Translations under genes and position numbers: made by a program
Assembly: GCA_945897655.1 (NCBI GenBank)
Contig: CAMDHB010000001.1
Span: 1-49,975, forward strand
DNA length: 49,975 nucleotides
Reading direction: 5' to 3'
From: Pseudorhodobacter antarcticus
Lineage (GTDB): Bacteria > Pseudomonadota > Alphaproteobacteria > Rhodobacterales > Rhodobacteraceae
Notes under the pieces: generated by a model
Seen by the model: the letters and a program-made list of their open reading frames with translations, nothing else
Databases searched by the model: none
What the model was told of the DNA's origin: nothing
Part shown: piece after piece, positions 47,273 through 49,975 of the stretch
How positions within the stretch are numbered: position 1 is the first letter of the stretch
How the letters are laid out: the number at the start of each line of letters is the position of its first letter

Positions 47273-49975
47273 ATGATCGCATTGATTTCCATTCCCTTGG
47301 TTGCACCAACAGGTCCCCTAACACCGCCCTCCCAGTCCGAGGGGGGTGTCCAAGACCTGGTCGAAGGCGGCGCCGACTTCGGCACGCTGATGAACCTGTC
47401 CGACGGGGCGCCAACCAACGCCGCCCCACTGATCTTGCACCCCCAGCCCACACCCGGGGCAGATACGGTGACGGGGCTCGCTCCACCTGCCCTTTGGCCC
47501 GTGCCGCCCGACCCGTCACCGGCCAGCGATGCCCCCATTCCTGATGGCATCACAGAAAAACAGGATGCCACAGACCCTGATACGGTCGATCAGACCCAAC
47601 CTGTGACCTTTGCGCTGGTTCAGGTCCTGACACTGCCTGCTAGTCTATTGGCACATCCAGGCAGGTCCGAACGGTCAGCCGTTCATGATCCGGTCCCGAC
47701 CGCCCCCGAAAATGGTTCGCCCGCTACGCAACTGGCCCAGGATGAAGACCACCCCCGCAACAAGGAATTGGCCGAACCCTTACGGGGTGCGCAATCCCAA
47801 CCGCAAAAAGGTGATCGCCGACCGGCCGAACTGACCACGACACCGCTGGAAGGGGACCGCGCAACGGCCCAACCGCGGCCTGCACCGCTGGAAGGTGATC
47901 GCACGCAGACCCAACTGCCAACTGCACCAGATCGAGGTGATCACGCCCGGGCCCAACAGCCGGATGCACCCTATCTCCCTGTCACAGAAAGGACCAATCC
48001 GCTCGCGGTCAGTTCGCAACCCATGCTGGGCCACCGCCAACGCTCCGCACCAGATGTGGCCCGTTCAGCCGAACAAAGGCCAACCGTCCCGGCGGCCACG
48101 TCCGCCACGATCGACCAACCCCCCGAAACGGCAGAGGTTGGCTCAGACCCGGCTCATCCCATTCTGGGTGCTTCCGTTCAATCCTTGCTCCGCGCAGGCG
48201 GGCCGAAGGCTACAGCAGCACCGCCTTCCGATCCCACGCCGTTTCACCAGCCACGCCCCGGCGGTGACAAGGACAATGGCGTGACACGGGCCACACCGGT
48301 CCACAAGTCCAACCGAACATTTGACACCGTGCCGCCTCAAGACGTTCACAGTCGCCCGGTTCGTCCTGTCCTGCCCGTTCAAACGCCACCGGCAGATCCC
48401 ACGCCGTTTCCCCAGCCACGCCCCGGCGGTGACAAGGACAATGGCGTGACACAGGCCACACCGGTCCACCAGTCGAACCGCAGTTCGGACCCTGTGCCAC
48501 CTCAAGACATTCACAGTCGTTTGGTGCGTCCTGTCCTGGCAGTTCAATCGCCACCCGCACATCCAACGGCGTTTCCCCAGCAAGGCCCCATCGTTGACAA
48601 GGACAATGAAGTGATAAAGGCCACACCTGTCCACCAGTCCATCCGAACATCTGACACTGTGCCGCCTCAAGACACTCACCGTCGCCCGGCTCGTCCTGTC
48701 CTGCCCGTTCAAACGCCACCGGCAGATCCCACGGCGTTTCCACAGCCACGCCCCAGCGGTGACAAGGCCAGTGGCCTGACACCGCCCACAGCGGTCCACC
48801 AGTCGAACCGCAGTTCGGACCCTGTGCCACCTCAAGACATTCACAGTCGTTCGCTTCGTCCGGTCATGCCCGTTCAAACGCCACATGAACTATCCCCACC
48901 GTCGCCCGTGCAGCCGCATAACCCGGACAGACCCTTCGTCGCCCGACCCAACCCGCTGCCCGAAACCCACACAGCAACGGGTGCCGAACGTCCGCCGGTT
49001 GCCCTGAGTGCGGACAGTCCTGTCCCGGCGCTGGCCAAACAAATGCCGCGCCAATCTGGCGAACTGCCCGCGCCACTGCCGTTGGCCAACCAACCCGCCC
49101 CTCAGCCGCCAACCGCTGCAACCATCCCCGCGGGTCAGATGCCTCCCCGTCTGGCACCCGTCACTCGCTCAGGGCCACTGGAACCAAAGATGGCCCTGAA
49201 CGTGCCCGCCCAACCATCCTCCCCCACAACGCCGGATCGCGCCCCACCTCAAGGGGTCACTGTCCTGCAGGCCACGGTGCCATCGCCCGCCCCTTCCCCC
49301 CCGGGCTGGGTGCAAGCGAAAGATGCCATCGTTCAAGGCAGCCTGATCCAAAGTACGACACGACATAACGCAATCCCGCGCTCCACGCCGTCAGCATTGC
49401 CAATGCCCAAGGCAGGCCAAACCGAATCCCGCCAAATTCGGGTGATCGTCCCACCGGCAACCGGCCCCATGACCGATTCCACCCCGACCACGACCGTTGC
49501 AAAGATGGGGCCGATATGGACTGCCCCCCTTTCAGGTGCAACTGAAACACCCCCAACAGCGCCGGCCCATGTTCCGGTCAAGATCTGGCCAGTGTCGGTC
49601 AGCCGGGTCCAAACCGGCGCTATGCGGCCGGGGGTGCAGGCGCTTTCAGACCTGCCGCCGACCACAATTGTCGGGCATTCCGATATCGCTGCTGACAGGA
49701 TTTCGCCCAATGCGCACCAGGTCGATCGGCATCACACCCGTCCAGAACAGCCGGCAGCCATTGCCCCCTCGATCGCAGCTTTGCCCGCACTTGACAGCCC
49801 AAGGACCATCTCTCCGCAGCCTCGCACGGTGACCTTGGTGGATTCTGCGCCCATCCCCACACCAACTCCGGTCATGAACCCCCTGCCCGCGTTCCTGCCA
49901 AATGCCGGTGGGCCACAGCCCGAATCGCGGCCCACCGGCATGTCCCCCCCCCCGAAAACCAGCCTCACGCAAGGC
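47273..49975 (+). CDS. Long proline-rich FliK-like protein (partial, runs off the right edge)
   Basis: A single plus-strand frame without stop runs from the ATG at 47273 to the end, at least 901 residues. It starts IALISIPLVAPTGPLTPPSQ and is very rich in Pro, Ala, Thr, Gln and Asp, which is the composition of hook-length control proteins. It contains four 14-residue repeats and four 55-residue repeats. Its position beside flagellar genes and divergence from the rod-binding protein gene support FliK, but the diagnostic C-terminal domain is outside the window. At over 900 residues it would be about twice the usual FliK length. No signal peptide is evident. The ribosome binding site is weak (GGAA). 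Confidence 0.7.
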   Translation, partial: MIALISIPLVAPTGPLTPPSQSEGGVQDLVEGGADFGTLMNLSDGAPTNAAPLILHPQPTPGADTVTGLAPPALWPVPPDPSPASDAPIPDGITEKQDATDPDTVDQTQPVTFALVQVLTLPASLLAHPGRSERSAVHDPVPTAPENGSPATQLAQDEDHPRNKELAEPLRGAQSQPQKGDRRPAELTTTPLEGDRATAQPRPAPLEGDRTQTQLPTAPDRGDHARAQQPDAPYLPVTERTNPLAVSSQPMLGHRQRSAPDVARSAEQRPTVPAATSATIDQPPETAEVGSDPAHPILGASVQSLLRAGGPKATAAPPSDPTPFHQPRPGGDKDNGVTRATPVHKSNRTFDTVPPQDVHSRPVRPVLPVQTPPADPTPFPQPRPGGDKDNGVTQATPVHQSNRSSDPVPPQDIHSRLVRPVLAVQSPPAHPTAFPQQGPIVDKDNEVIKATPVHQSIRTSDTVPPQDTHRRPARPVLPVQTPPADPTAFPQPRPSGDKASGLTPPTAVHQSNRSSDPVPPQDIHSRSLRPVMPVQTPHELSPPSPVQPHNPDRPFVARPNPLPETHTATGAERPPVALSADSPVPALAKQMPRQSGELPAPLPLANQPAPQPPTAATIPAGQMPPRLAPVTRSGPLEPKMALNVPAQPSSPTTPDRAPPQGVTVLQATVPSPAPSPPGWVQAKDAIVQGSLIQSTTRHNAIPRSTPSALPMPKAGQTESRQIRVIVPPATGPMTDSTPTTTVAKMGPIWTAPLSGATETPPTAPAHVPVKIWPVSVSRVQTGAMRPGVQALSDLPPTTIVGHSDIAADRISPNAHQVDRHHTRPEQPAAIAPSIAALPALDSPRTISPQPRTVTLVDSAPIPTPTPVMNPLPAFLPNAGGPQPESRPTGMSPPPKTSLTQG
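47810..47977 (+). repeat. Four 42-bp tandem repeats coding for 14 residues
   Basis: Within the FliK-like gene the protein repeats with a 14-residue period, each unit starting GDR or GDH: GDRRPAELTTTPLE, GDRATAQPRPAPLE, GDRTQTQLPTAPDR and GDHARAQQPDAPYL. The middle two units are the most alike. Confidence 0.65.
48230..48889 (+). repeat. Four 165-bp tandem repeats coding for 55 residues
   Basis: Units start at about 48230, 48395, 48560 and 48725, each beginning DPT or HPT and containing PFPQPRPGGDKDN, then TPVHQSNR, VPPQD and RPVLPVQTPPA. Units 1 and 3 share DTVPPQD and LPVQTPPADPT, while 2 and 4 share SNRSSDPVPPQDIHSR. This points to duplication of a 330-bp dimer. The frame is kept throughout. 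Confidence 0.85.

Noticed and set aside
48143..48886. Minus-strand open frame of 247 codons with repeated WRLNGQDRT-type units
   Set aside because: It is the antisense shadow of the 165-bp repeats in the FliK-like gene; its repeat period is the same and it has no ribosome binding site or family match.

Overview
The window is high-GC DNA from an alphaproteobacterium, most likely a Rhodobacteraceae (Rhodobacter, Gemmobacter or Tabrizicola type). This inference rests on the rpmH-rnpA-yidD...yidC-engB-argB order, the alphaproteobacterial flagellar pair flaF/flbT beside a flagellin and a DUF1217 gene, and sugar ABC operons paired with LacI or GntR regulators. No prophage or CRISPR array was seen. 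The only mobile DNA is a decayed IS21-type relic.

Region 1 (1-9544) is housekeeping: a partial FAD disulfide oxidoreductase with a VTT membrane protein, then rpmH, rnpA, yidD, ttcA, a degenerate-GGDEF/EAL protein, yidC, engB, argB and an elongator tRNA-Met. Two copies of an unexplained 77-bp two-part element, in opposite orientation, lie in the gaps before ttcA and before argB.

Region 2 (9590-38523) is a large carbohydrate-acquisition island. It has three complete CUT1-type ABC importers, each with a binding protein, two permeases and an ATPase. It also has three glycosidases without signal peptides (GH78 alpha-L-rhamnosidase, GH51 alpha-L-arabinofuranosidase and a GH2 enzyme), two enolase-superfamily sugar-acid enzymes, four regulators (GntR, two LacI, one ArsR-like with an unusual C-terminal domain) and glycerol kinase. 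The likely logic is import of rhamnose-, arabinose- and galactose-type oligosaccharides (pectin or hemicellulose side chains) followed by cytoplasmic hydrolysis. Each binding-protein gene is followed by a strong hairpin before the first permease. A shared CGAT-N4-ATCG-like site precedes the GH51 gene and the third importer, with a degenerate version before the ArsR-like gene, which suggests a small regulon. At 25.4-26.2 kb an IS21 end and a broken amidase gene form a scar.

Region 3 (38794-43371) holds a short zinc-finger protein, tRNA-Pro(CGG), three tandem EamA/DMT transporters and leuB.

Region 4 (43462-49975) is flagellar: DUF1217 protein, flbT, flaF, flagellin, a possible FlgN-like protein, a FlgJ-type rod-binding protein and, divergently, the start of a long proline-rich FliK-like protein with two sets of tandem repeats that runs off the right edge.
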